Source: Taibaiella sp.
GTDB lineage: Bacteria > Bacteroidota > Bacteroidia > Chitinophagales > Chitinophagaceae
DNA length: 64,000 nt
NCBI GenBank assembly: GCA_013815385.1
Contig: JACDGL010000001.1
Span: 62,001 to 126,000 of the forward strand
Direction: 5' to 3'
Position numbers and translations under genes: made by a program. The stretch's first letter is position 1. Every line of letters starts with the position of its first letter. Shown piece by piece: positions 25,693 to 34,070 of this stretch. The notes under the pieces were generated by a model. That model was not told the origin of the DNA. It saw nothing but the letters and a program-made list of their open reading frames with translations, and searched no databases.

Positions 25693-28122
25693 ATGACGCA
25701 GGGCCGCCTTTATAAAATAAGATTTTTATTGTTCCTGCTGGTTCCTGCATGCTTTCTCTGGCAGGGGTGCAATGTCACCCGCAATGTACCAAAAGGCCAG
25801 TATCTGTTGCGCGGCAATTCTATTAAGCTCAAAGCTTCAAGGAATGTCAAACGCCGCGATGAGATGAAGGATAATCTCAGCAGGCTGGTGATCCAGCAGC
25901 CCAATACCTATCCTTTTTATACGCTGGGGCTAATACCGGTAAAGTTGATATTGTACAACCTCAATCCACGCAAGTACGAACGCGACACCGTGAATTTTCA
26001 GTTAAAGTCGCACACGGTCGAGCGGCCTGTTATTTTCGATACATCGGCCATGCGGCGCAGTGCGCAGAATATGAAAAGCTTCATGGTCAATCAGGGCTAT
26101 TTCTATGCACAGGTTAGGGATACCGCGCGCCTCACTAAGCGCAAAAAAGCGTTTGTCACCTACAATATCACTCCGGGTGTCAATTACCTCATTCATCATA
26201 CCGATTTTGCCTCTGGTATGGACGATAGCACCATCAAACAGTTGCTCGATGAAACAAAAGGTGATTCCTATCTTAAATCGGGTACCGAATTTTCTTATTC
26301 CCTGTTCGAGAGTGAGCGTAGCCGTATTACTTCTGTGCTGCGCGACCATGGCTATTTTAAATTCTCGCAGGAAAATATTTCGTTCGTTTTAGATACAGCT
26401 AACAAGGCTTTCTTTGCCGATGCTGATAACCTGTTCGATAATGCAGTGCGCTTCATTCAGCAGCAAAAAATAAATAAAAAGCCTACCTGCGATATACAGG
26501 TGGTTATCCGCCAGGAGGATGAGCCCGATGCCTATAAGAGATATACGATCAGCAAGGTAGAGGTGTATCCCGACTTTGTTGACCGAAAAGATTTTCGCGA
26601 TAGCGCAATGGTCGAAAAGACCGCGCAGGGTCTCGAATTTAAATACCATACCTACTACGTGCACGAAGGGGTACTGGCGCGCCACACTTATATATTGCCG
26701 GGTGGCTACTATACCCAGTCCGATTATGATAAGACCATTACTAAGCTCAATGAGCTGGGAATATTCCAATATATCCGTGTGGTCTTCAGGGAAGACACCG
26801 CGCACGGCAACAAGCTTATTTGCCGTATAGAAATGAACCGCAACCCAAAGCATGTGCTGGCTACCAATTACGAGGTCTCTAATGGTTCTACTTACATTGC
26901 CGGTACTGCTATTACAGAAACCTTTCGCGATATCAATTTTTGTAAAGGTGCCAACCTGCTCAGCATAACTGCCAATGCGGGAGTAGAGTTGAACGACACA
27001 ACCAATAGGGGCCTGTTGCAGCATTTATTTATTCTTACAAAATATTATGGCCTTAATGCCAGTATAGATTTCCCTAAGTTCCTGGCTCCTTTTGCTGCAC
27101 CACGTTTCACTAATACCAATCTGCCGCATACCATCATTAGCGTAGGTACCAATCTGCTCGATCGTGTGGGGTATTTCTCGCTGGTCAATACCAATGCCAG
27201 TTTCACCTACCACTGGCGCGAAACACCAACCAAGACATGGGATTTCTCTCCGGCTTTTATCAATATCATACGGCTCCCTAATGAATCTGATTCCTTCAAA
27301 AAACGCCTGGAGGGTAACCAGTTCCTGCGCGATAGTTATAAAGAGAATTTCATAGAGGGTGAGAATCTCACTTTCACTTTCTCTAACCAGGATAAGAATG
27401 CCGGGCGCAACTATACCTATCTACGACTTGGCGTGGAAGAGGCGGGCGCGTTGCTGAGCGGCATAAAGAATATAGGCTTTGCGCTTAATGATCTGTATAA
27501 GATCAAATTCGCGCAGTACGCCAAATTCGATTTTGATTACCGCCATTATTTTTCCCTTCGCCGTTCTGTATTTGCTATCCGTTTCGATGGGGGCATTGGC
27601 CTCCCCTATGGCCAGTCCGATGCGCTGCCCTACATAAAGCAATACTATGTTGGTGGCCCGTATAGCCTGCGTGGCTGGCGCATACGCTCGCTTGGCCCCG
27701 GCAGCTCGGTAGATACAGGCAGCAGCACCAATAACTTTATAGACCGTACGGGCGATATTAAGCTGGAGTTCAATGGGGAATATCGTTTTGGTATTGCGCA
27801 GTTATTTGCAGGGTTTATAAAGCTGAATGGTGCATTTTTTGCCGATGCAGGCAATATATGGCTCTCAAAGAAAGACAGTAATTACCCCGGTGGCGAATTT
27901 GAATTGAACACCTTTGCGCGGGATATTGCCGCAGATCTGGGCGCCGGTGCGCGGTTCGATATTGCATCTTTCATCACCCTGCGTATAGACCTGGCATTCC
28001 CGGTGAAGAAGCCCTATGAAACCACCAACGGTGGCTGGGTGTTCGACCAGATTGCTTTTGGCGACCGTAGCTGGCGCAGCAATAATCTTATACTCAATAT
28101 AGCGGTTGGGTACCCTTTTTAA
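25693..28122 (+). CDS. tamL: TamL-type BamA-superfamily outer-membrane lipoprotein
   Basis: An 809-residue Omp85 protein. The start at 25693 gives a lipoprotein signal ending LWQGC (Cys26); the earlier start at 25657 would bury it. After NVTRNVPKGQYLL, POTRA-like domains run from about 30 to 390. The C-terminal 16-strand barrel contains the family hallmark LRGWRIRSLGPGS near 655-667 (the VRGF/Y-type motif on loop 6) and ends in an aromatic residue (VGYPF), as outer-membrane barrels do. In this phylum the lipidated TamA relative TamL works with TamB to deliver lipids or proteins to the outer membrane. No tamB is next to it. Confidence 0.88.
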   Translation: MTQGRLYKIRFLLFLLVPACFLWQGCNVTRNVPKGQYLLRGNSIKLKASRNVKRRDEMKDNLSRLVIQQPNTYPFYTLGLIPVKLILYNLNPRKYERDTVNFQLKSHTVERPVIFDTSAMRRSAQNMKSFMVNQGYFYAQVRDTARLTKRKKAFVTYNITPGVNYLIHHTDFASGMDDSTIKQLLDETKGDSYLKSGTEFSYSLFESERSRITSVLRDHGYFKFSQENISFVLDTANKAFFADADNLFDNAVRFIQQQKINKKPTCDIQVVIRQEDEPDAYKRYTISKVEVYPDFVDRKDFRDSAMVEKTAQGLEFKYHTYYVHEGVLARHTYILPGGYYTQSDYDKTITKLNELGIFQYIRVVFREDTAHGNKLICRIEMNRNPKHVLATNYEVSNGSTYIAGTAITETFRDINFCKGANLLSITANAGVELNDTTNRGLLQHLFILTKYYGLNASIDFPKFLAPFAAPRFTNTNLPHTIISVGTNLLDRVGYFSLVNTNASFTYHWRETPTKTWDFSPAFINIIRLPNESDSFKKRLEGNQFLRDSYKENFIEGENLTFTFSNQDKNAGRNYTYLRLGVEEAGALLSGIKNIGFALNDLYKIKFAQYAKFDFDYRHYFSLRRSVFAIRFDGGIGLPYGQSDALPYIKQYYVGGPYSLRGWRIRSLGPGSSVDTGSSTNNFIDRTGDIKLEFNGEYRFGIAQLFAGFIKLNGAFFADAGNIWLSKKDSNYPGGEFELNTFARDIAADLGAGARFDIASFITLRIDLAFPVKKPYETTNGGWVFDQIAFGDRSWRSNNLILNIAVGYPF

Positions 28123-28144
28123 TGAATTCATAAACAAGCTTAAC

Positions 28145-28444
28145 ATGGCGATCAACATAGCAAAGAAGGAACTGGAACAAATATTCAACCTCGTATCCGG
28201 CAAGCTGGGCGAGACAAAAAGTGAAAACATTGCTATCGAAATGGAGCAATACTGGTTTGTACCGAATGACGAATTAGGCAACACCGATGTAGAAGAGCTG
28301 GCATTCGGGTTATTAAGCGATGACTGGAAAAACCTCCAAAAATTATTAACCGACAAGCAATCCATTACCTATCTCGATTTCGACAGATTAGCCGCCATCC
28401 TCAGGGCCATCAGCACTACCATCAGCTCTAGTGAGGAAGAATAA
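28145..28444 (+). CDS. Small conserved-looking protein of unknown function
   Basis: A 99-residue soluble protein starting 22 bases after tamL. The ATG at 28145 (MAINIAKKELEQIF) is preferred over the one inside tamL. It is acidic and mostly helical by its heptad pattern, with the segment YWFVPNDELGNTDVEELAFGLLSDDWKNLQKLL, then a Ser/Glu-rich end. No domain is recognised. The good codon composition and the short distance to tamL suggest co-transcription. Confidence 0.65.
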   Translation: MAINIAKKELEQIFNLVSGKLGETKSENIAIEMEQYWFVPNDELGNTDVEELAFGLLSDDWKNLQKLLTDKQSITYLDFDRLAAILRAISTTISSSEEE

Positions 28445-28541
28445 GTTTCATTAAAAATACTGGTTTCTATTTATTCCGTTACACCTACCAAACTCTCTGC
28501 TTAGCTTTTTTAATTATCAACATGGTCTGGGACAATTACAA

Positions 28542-29030
28542 TCAAAACGAGTCTTCTTTCATTTTACCATTTTCTATTGCTTTTTCTCGATAATTACCAT
28601 CATAATCATAATCAAAATAAAACCGAGTCAATTTACTTAACGGACAAAATTGAGGTGGCCCGAAATAAAATTTTAACTCTGCTTTAGTTAGGCCAGAACT
28701 ACTATCAAAGCCGGAAAAAACAGGAATATGTATCAGAAAACTACTATCTAATTCTTTCTTATTTATGTCATAATATATCATAGGGCTATCGATATTTAGA
28801 TGGTACTTATTTATCAATTTATTAGCAACCATAAAATTATAAGCAAATCTTTCATCGTCAAAAGGAGTATTTTGATATAACATCTTTTTAAACTTCTTTG
28901 AATTATTTTGTTGTATGTAATGAAGACCTTTTATCATGGTATCATGTATTTTATCACCATTAGATTCATGCTTACATGCATTCAATTGTAGCAATACAAC
29001 CACCAATGCTATACTATAAATTCTCATCAT
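28542..29030 (-). CDS. Small lipoprotein of unknown function
   Basis: A 162-residue lipoprotein. The signal MMRIYSIALVVVLLQLNAC ends at Cys19 of a LNAC lipobox; an ATG six codons upstream (29048) is also possible. The mature protein is rich in Lys, Asn, Tyr and Phe and has no recognised domain. Base composition is clearly more AT-rich than the flanking genes, which suggests recent acquisition. It lies at the left edge of the accessory patch that ends at 30444. Confidence 0.6.
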   Translation of the reverse strand: MMRIYSIALVVVLLQLNACKHESNGDKIHDTMIKGLHYIQQNNSKKFKKMLYQNTPFDDERFAYNFMVANKLINKYHLNIDSPMIYYDINKKELDSSFLIHIPVFSGFDSSSGLTKAELKFYFGPPQFCPLSKLTRFYFDYDYDGNYREKAIENGKMKEDSF

Positions 29031-29187
29031 ATTAGTCTTTAGAAACATTAACTGATATTTTCGGTTTGTTGAAGTTATTATAATGTTTGAATTATTTATG
29101 TGCCAGTTGGGAAACGGTAGATACGCTGGAAGGGGAAATAATTAAAAATTATCAGTACCCCGCCCTCTCTCCTATAACATTGACAGA

Positions 29188-29613
29188 TCATTCCTCTTTA
29201 TCGGACCATATAGCCGGATAATAGCCCATAGCCGCAAACGTAGCCAACTCCCCTATTTTGATGGCGCGGGTGGTATTGGTTGCGGGGTCGTGGACGGTGT
29301 TGCTGCTGACCCATTTGATACCGGATGGGAGGGTTGGGTAAGCGGGGTTGAAACTTCCGCAAACTTCCGGTGTGGTGTGGGGTTGGCTTAGAGCGATAGG
29401 CAGTGTAAGTGATTGGTTATCATTGTCTTTGCTTGTTTGGCTTGTTGAAACTTCTGGTGGGGATTGCAGGGTGGAAATGGAAGTTTGACTGGCTTGGAGA
29501 GGGAATTGTTGGGAGTCATTTACGCGAATTGACCACCCCGGCCTGCGGCCACCCCTCCTAAAAACAGGAGGGGAGCTTTTAAGGTTTTGGGTATCAGGGG
29601 TTGTGTATTCTAT
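29188..29613 (-). CDS. Open frame without canonical start, with in-frame palindromic repeat
   Basis: Directly after the TAG stop of the terminase-like gene, and in the same frame, the minus strand stays open for 144 codons to a TGA at 29188-29190. No ATG, GTG or TTG occurs near its start. The first plausible codon is an ATA at 29611-29613. The translation begins IEYTTPDTQNLKSSPP and contains VFRRGGRRPGW encoded by a palindromic repeat. It continues with Gln/Ser/Thr-rich sequence and ends with a protein-like segment (GIKWVSSNTVHDP, IKIGELATFAAMGYYPAIW). It may be a gene with a non-standard start, the second half of a gene split by a nonsense change at 29623-29625, or a decaying gene. Protein function is unknown. 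Confidence 0.4.
   Translation of the reverse strand: MEYTTPDTQNLKSSPPVFRRGGRRPGWSIRVNDSQQFPLQASQTSISTLQSPPEVSTSQTSKDNDNQSLTLPIALSQPHTTPEVCGSFNPAYPTLPSGIKWVSSNTVHDPATNTTRAIKIGELATFAAMGYYPAIWSDKEE
29535..29573. repeat. Palindromic repeat element
   Basis: CCCCTCCT (29552-29559) and AGGAGGGG (29566-29573) form a perfect 8-bp stem. Just before it, GGCC(TGC)GGCC at 29540-29550 forms a second small stem. The composition and layout resemble a dispersed palindromic repeat I recall from Bacteroidota intergenic regions. Here it is read in frame as SSPPVFRRGGRRPGW in the minus-strand open frame. It could also act as a terminator for the terminase-like gene upstream. Confidence 0.6.
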
Positions 29614-29622
29614 GGCGTAGGG

Positions 29623-30066
29623 CTAGTAGGTTGGTTTTGTCTTTGTGGTGAGGTATTGATGGGCGTAGGAGGTGAGTTCTTTCGCAAGGTCTTTGTTGAT
29701 GGGCATCAGGTAACGGATGAAGTTTTCCATCATCTGGATATTCTGGGCGGGGCCAATGTTGGATTTGAGGCGCTCTATGGATAGAATAAGCTTGCGCTGT
29801 ATCTCTGCTTCGTGGATGGTAGGGAAACCACCTTCGCGCTGCTGTATGTGGTTCTGGAGGGATACGATCTGGGAGTGGAGGTTCTCGACTATTACTACAG
29901 GGGCCTGCTGAGCGGCCTGCTTTAGCTTGTCCCAGGCATGGGTGCGTATCCAGGTGCTTATTGTTTTGTCGCTGACACCTACGTGGCCTGCTATTTCCTT
30001 TTGGTTGAGCGAAGTTTCGTAATAGAGCCTACGGGCGTTTTCAAGATGATTGTTCTTTTGGTTCAT
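29623..30066 (-). CDS. Terminase-small-subunit-like (gpP N-terminal-type) HTH protein
   Basis: A 147-residue protein with an N-terminal helix-turn-helix: ARRLYYETSLNQKEIAGHVGVSDKTISTWI (about 11-40), the pattern of phage terminase gpP-related DNA-binding proteins and of resolvase-like HTH domains. A helical C-terminal part follows (LILSIERLKSNIGPAQNIQMMENFIRYLMPINKDLAKEL). No large terminase, portal or capsid gene is nearby, so this is a lone or domesticated phage-derived gene. Its stop TAG is followed in frame by a further 144 open codons. Confidence 0.7.
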   Translation of the reverse strand: MNQKNNHLENARRLYYETSLNQKEIAGHVGVSDKTISTWIRTHAWDKLKQAAQQAPVVIVENLHSQIVSLQNHIQQREGGFPTIHEAEIQRKLILSIERLKSNIGPAQNIQMMENFIRYLMPINKDLAKELTSYAHQYLTTKTKPTY

Positions 30067-30289
30067 AGGGGTTATATGTTATAGTGATAGATTTTAAAGA
30101 GATGTTTTTGGGGCAAAGTTGGTGATGGGATGCTGGAATGTAAAATAGTTGCGGTATGGCACTACAGTTAGTGTAGTATGCTACAGCAGTTATAGGGGTA
30201 TGATGTTTCTTTAAGGGCGCGATGGGCCTATACTTTGTGCCTTAATGGAGGGGTGGGTATTTGCGAGGGATAGCGATTTGGTGCCAGGC

Positions 30290-30345
30290 TTTCTTGTTAT
30301 CGCGAGGTTGCTTCGTCGCAAAGCCTCCTCGCAAGGAGGTTGTGT
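30290..30345. repeat. Extragenic GC-rich repeat
   Basis: GCGAGG at 30302-30307 pairs with CCTCGC at 30327-30332, and CCTCC (30324-30328) can instead pair with GGAGG (30335-30339). The inner TTGCTTCGTCGCAAAGCC is the recognisable core of a widely dispersed bacterial extragenic repeat (the GCGAGG/GCGACGAAGC type). No coding role is seen. Confidence 0.5.
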
Positions 30346-30370
30346 GTTTATGTTGTGTGCCCGTGTTATC

Positions 30371-30430
30371 CTTACTTTTTGCTTGCCCAAAAAGTAAGCA
30401 AGAACGCGAGCGTGTTGGTGAGGACACCAA
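30371..30430. repeat. Composite extragenic palindromes downstream of the receptor gene
   Basis: CTTACTTTTT (30371-30380) and AAAAAGTAAG (30389-30398) form a perfect 10-bp stem with an 8-base loop. TTGGTG (30415-30420) and CACCAA (30425-30430) form a second stem. The block ends 14 bases before the stop of the minus-strand outer-membrane gene and may help terminate it. I recall similar sequences as dispersed repeats in this phylum; copy number cannot be counted from one window. Confidence 0.5.
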
Positions 30431-30444
30431 CCCGGGCGCGGAAA

Positions 30445-33132
30445 TTAATATGCCTTGATATTGTAGGTGAAGGTGAGGAGGTAGTAGCGTTTAAGTATGG
30501 TGGTATGCACATCTGCAATGTAGGTGTCTGTAATGGTGTGCTGTATGCTGTTGTTGTGGTTCAACAGGTCAAATACCGTAAAGCGGAGATCGCCCCGGTG
30601 CTTGTAAAGGATTTTTTTGCCGAAGCTTACATTCCATAATATATTGCTCTGGTCGTAACCTGCGGGCAGCCCACTGTTGTATTGTAAATGCAGGCTGGTA
30701 TTGAATATAAAATCATCGAGGAACAGCCAGTTTACCGAGGCTGAAGTGGTATTGCTTATATAATTGCTGGAGATGGTTGTATTGAGGCTGTTGTTTACGA
30801 GGTTATCATTTACGGAAGTGGTAATATTAAAATCAAGGCGCTCGCTGATATTGCTGTTAATACCCAAGCTGACCCCTACCGACTTATTGTTTGAAAAATT
30901 AGCCTGGCCATTCACCACAGAAGGGAGCCTAGTGATGTTGGCATTCACTCCAACATTTACATTCGTCTTTAATGCTTTTACCGGCATACTGTAGTTGGTA
31001 TATAACCTTATGGAATAGTTGCCTTGCACATTTACCGGCATGACCAACTGGGAGGCTTTCAGCAGCAGTATATTGCGGCTTATCTCCGTATCACGCGTAG
31101 CGATAACTGTATTGTTCGCTATCATATCCTTAATAACGGAACCGGATAAGGAAGCCGAAAAGTTGGCCAGGTTCTTAGGGTTTACCGATGAGTACCGCGC
31201 CACTATATTGTAGCTATACGATTGCTTAAGAAATGGATTGCCGGTAAATAGCTGCAACTGGTTGGTATTGTTGATAACATCCTGCAACTGCAATGCGTTG
31301 GGCAGTACTGTGCCTGTGGTATAGTTGACCTGGAGATTTTTCTTTGGGGTAATGCGGTATTGCAGTGTAGCTACCGGAATGATGCCGGAGAAAATACGAT
31401 CTGTTTTAAGCGTATAGGGAAGGGACTGGTTGTAGTATATCTCATTGGCCTGGTAGTAAACGCCAAAGGATAATAATAATTTATCAATACGCTGCTGGTA
31501 GCTGCCGCCAATCTTACTGAGCGAGTTGCGGCCTGTGAACCTATTGGACAACAGGCTATCTAATATCTCTGTAGTAGCGCTGCCCGGCAGTTGATAAGCA
31601 CTCTGGTCGGCATACAGGGGCTGATAGCTATAGGTATATTCCGCCTTCAGCGTTCCTGTCTTTGAGAGGGGCTGTGTATAGTTTACCGTACCCGATGCGG
31701 CGAGGTTATCCCGTTTAATATCGGTATACTGGTTGGTACTGGTGTGCGATATAGAGTCGTTATAAAAAACATTATCGGCATTAATATGATTATTGCCATT
31801 GGTACTGTTATCCGACACATTCAGATTAAGGGACAAGGTCCTTCCCTTTTGCGGGAAACTGTGGCGGTATAGCAGGCCGGCTGCCGCATTCCATGCCAGG
31901 TTGGAGGTGCTTGTATTGTTCTGTGTCCTGTTGAGCGTATCTGCCTGCAGGGTATAGCCGTAATAGTAAGAGCTGCCAAGATTGTTTTGCAAGCTGCCCT
32001 GCACCGTAAACAAAAAGCTATTCACCGAGTCAATTTTGTAATTGATACGCATATCAAGCCTGTGATTAGAGAGGGTATTATTATTGTTGCTGCTCTCATA
32101 GTATATCTGGCCGGAATCGGCGGGAAGCACATACTGCTTTCTTAGCTGGCGGACGTCTGTACTATTGGATGTATTGAACGCATAGCTGGCTGATACATCC
32201 AGCTTTTTGCCCACTTTATCATTGTAATTGATGGCAGCGGATTTCGTATTTATATTGCCCGCGCCCGCATTGGAGGAATTGGTAAGGTTCTCCGCAGAAA
32301 AATTCTGGATGTTCACGTTATTAGCCTGGCCTGTAACCGTGATGCGCTGGTCGCCATTTAATTTATTAATATTAGCCCCAACGAGGTATTTGTTATCCTC
32401 CCCATAGCCCGCGTACACCTTACCAAACGCGCCATGCCGCATATCTGTGCGGGTAATGATATTTATTGTTTTGGTGGTGGGGCCTTCATTAAAGCCTGTA
32501 AACTGCTCCTGGTCGCTCTTTTCGTTATACACCTGCACCTTTGATACTACATTGGCAGGCAGTTCTTTGAGCGCGGCATAAGGGTCGCTGCCAAAGAAGG
32601 GCTTGCCATCTATAAGCACTTTTATCACGTCCTCACCCTGCGCCTTCACGCTCTTACCCGTTATATCTATGCCAGGCATTTTCTTTATCAAGTCCGCGGC
32701 ATCGGCATCAGGGTGGGTCTTGTATGCCCCCGCATTGTACTCGGTGGTGTCGTCCTTCTGCACCACGGCCATTACCTGCTCCACTATCTTCACCTCATCC
32801 AGCGCATTGGCGGAGGGCTTTAAGCCTATAGTACCCAGGGCTATATCCTTACCTATTACATTGATGGTAGCCGTATATGTATTGAACCCTAAATAGGTGA
32901 TACGTAGTGTGTACCTGCCTGCCGCCATGCCAAGAATAATAAATCGCCCTGAAGTATCTGTAACAGCGCCTGCCCTGGTACTATCGCTTTGCCCGGTAAG
33001 CCGTATGGATGCGCCCGGTAAATTTTCATGCGTAGTAATGTCTGCGACCCTGCCCGCTACATGGTATTGCTGGCTATAGGCGGCAGTGCAGGAAAAGACC
33101 GCCAATAGTAGCAGGAGAAACAGGTAGCGCAT
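30445..33132 (-). CDS. TonB-dependent-receptor-like outer-membrane beta-barrel protein
   Basis: An 895-residue outer-membrane protein. A signal peptide (cleavage after AAYSQ) precedes a CarboxypepD_reg-like beta-sandwich (about 22-105: VAGRVADITTHENLPGASIRL, GRYTLRITYLGF). Next comes a plug-like segment (about 130-230) with ADLIKKMPGIDITG, DGKPFFGSDPYAALKELPANVVSKVQVY and TKTINIITRTD. A long beta-barrel region fills the rest. It fits the outer-membrane beta-barrel family related to TonB-dependent receptors and probably moves a ligand across the outer membrane. No SusD partner is adjacent. The last residues (TYNIKAY) end in an aromatic residue, though the classical terminal Phe is lacking. Confidence 0.88.
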   Translation of the reverse strand: MRYLFLLLLLAVFSCTAAYSQQYHVAGRVADITTHENLPGASIRLTGQSDSTRAGAVTDTSGRFIILGMAAGRYTLRITYLGFNTYTATINVIGKDIALGTIGLKPSANALDEVKIVEQVMAVVQKDDTTEYNAGAYKTHPDADAADLIKKMPGIDITGKSVKAQGEDVIKVLIDGKPFFGSDPYAALKELPANVVSKVQVYNEKSDQEQFTGFNEGPTTKTINIITRTDMRHGAFGKVYAGYGEDNKYLVGANINKLNGDQRITVTGQANNVNIQNFSAENLTNSSNAGAGNINTKSAAINYNDKVGKKLDVSASYAFNTSNSTDVRQLRKQYVLPADSGQIYYESSNNNNTLSNHRLDMRINYKIDSVNSFLFTVQGSLQNNLGSSYYYGYTLQADTLNRTQNNTSTSNLAWNAAAGLLYRHSFPQKGRTLSLNLNVSDNSTNGNNHINADNVFYNDSISHTSTNQYTDIKRDNLAASGTVNYTQPLSKTGTLKAEYTYSYQPLYADQSAYQLPGSATTEILDSLLSNRFTGRNSLSKIGGSYQQRIDKLLLSFGVYYQANEIYYNQSLPYTLKTDRIFSGIIPVATLQYRITPKKNLQVNYTTGTVLPNALQLQDVINNTNQLQLFTGNPFLKQSYSYNIVARYSSVNPKNLANFSASLSGSVIKDMIANNTVIATRDTEISRNILLLKASQLVMPVNVQGNYSIRLYTNYSMPVKALKTNVNVGVNANITRLPSVVNGQANFSNNKSVGVSLGINSNISERLDFNITTSVNDNLVNNSLNTTISSNYISNTTSASVNWLFLDDFIFNTSLHLQYNSGLPAGYDQSNILWNVSFGKKILYKHRGDLRFTVFDLLNHNNSIQHTITDTYIADVHTTILKRYYLLTFTYNIKAY

Positions 33133-33617
33133 GATGATAAATGTACAGATAAAAATATTTTCTGCTTTGGCAATACCGTTTTTTTTAAAAGTATAAGAAC
33201 TTATGCACGATACAGAAGTTACATTAGATTTATAATGTTATTTCTCATTTCTGATAAGAGGCAACTAGTTAGGTAAGTGATTTTGTTTTAGACCAGTAGT
33301 TACAAATAATTGGAAAAAACATTTTTTACCCTTAAATCAGGCCTCTTACTGGCAGCGTTATGTTTTCAAGAATAAATATAAATTCCTTTTATTACTGCTA
33401 ATAAATAATAATGGACATGTGGTGAGGTTCTGTAAGCTGGTGAAGACGTTATAGAGATCTTTCCCATCTAAAAAAGGACCGGCTGTACCGTGGAATTGCA
33501 AGTGAACAAGCGAGCGTGGCAACGAGGTTTAATAGCTGCAAACAAGCTAAGGGCAAAAGTATTAAATACCTCCGCCCCAAACATTGTCCTCATTCATACA
33601 CAAGTAGATCAGCAATA
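33133..33617. other. Intergenic region without a recognised gene
   Basis: The region upstream of the receptor gene (which reads leftward) and beyond the 3' end of the 33618-33938 gene. It is AT-rich to about 33410, then more mixed. A plus-strand frame from a GTG at 33490 to 33621 encodes 43 residues, but these match nothing I know and the stop region overlaps the neighbouring gene. No clear TAnnTTTG promoter for the receptor gene was found. There is no RNA gene or transposon end that I can support. Confidence 0.4.
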
Positions 33618-33938
33618 CTAACCCATATGTTCGACGATACGTTCCACTGTTGCCGGGTGCAAAGCAATGAACCGCTGGTGCAAGGGCCCGAATGCAGGCA
33701 GTTGCTGGTATAGCTGCGCAAATTCCTGTACGGTAGTGGGCTTATCGAGCGCATCGTGGTCAACAACATACTGGCGCAGGGCATCGTCTATAAGCAGGGC
33801 CATATCGTTCATATTTGCGGCAGTGAGTTCCTCGTGCAGCGGCAGCAGCAGGCGCACGTACCCGTTCTGTATCAGTTGGATGAAGCCGCCCTGTAGCAGG
33901 TGCGGGGAAAGAAGGTCGTATAAGTCGCGGAGTTGCAA
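33618..33938 (-). CDS. Small helical protein divergent from tryptophan dioxygenase
   Basis: A 106-residue protein with a credible coding composition: MQLRDLYDLLSPHLLQGG, then a Leu-rich amphipathic pattern to the end (PATVERIVEHMG). No signal peptide and no recognised domain. It may be a regulator or a small structural partner. It is divergent from the tryptophan 2,3-dioxygenase gene across about 130 bases and may share its regulation. It could be a conserved partner of that gene, but this needs comparison of other genomes. Confidence 0.6.
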   Translation of the reverse strand: MQLRDLYDLLSPHLLQGGFIQLIQNGYVRLLLPLHEELTAANMNDMALLIDDALRQYVVDHDALDKPTTVQEFAQLYQQLPAFGPLHQRFIALHPATVERIVEHMG

Positions 33939-34070
33939 AATAATTGTATAAACAAAAGTAAAACATCGCCAAATAAAATGGGGGTGAATTTAGGGGTGAT
34001 TGCAACAACTTATAGTGAGGGTTTTGAATTTTATGATCTTGTTGCAGATGGATTTATTAATTTTCCGCCC

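Noticed and set aside
26389-27024. 211-codon minus-strand frame inside tamL
   Set aside because: Antisense shadow of a confidently identified Omp85-family gene.
29623-30066. Active prophage
   Set aside because: Only one phage-like gene; no capsid, portal, large terminase or integrase, and no attachment-site duplication was seen.
30371-30398. CRISPR-like repeat
   Set aside because: A single inverted repeat without regularly spaced direct copies; no cas genes in the window.
33490-33621. 43-codon plus-strand frame from a GTG
   Set aside because: Short, no recognised similarity, overlaps the 3' end of the better gene on the other strand.
33933-34070. Longer tryptophan dioxygenase starts at 33933 or 33978
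   Set aside because: The added residues have no family counterpart, and the stretch between the divergent genes is AT-rich and should hold the promoters.
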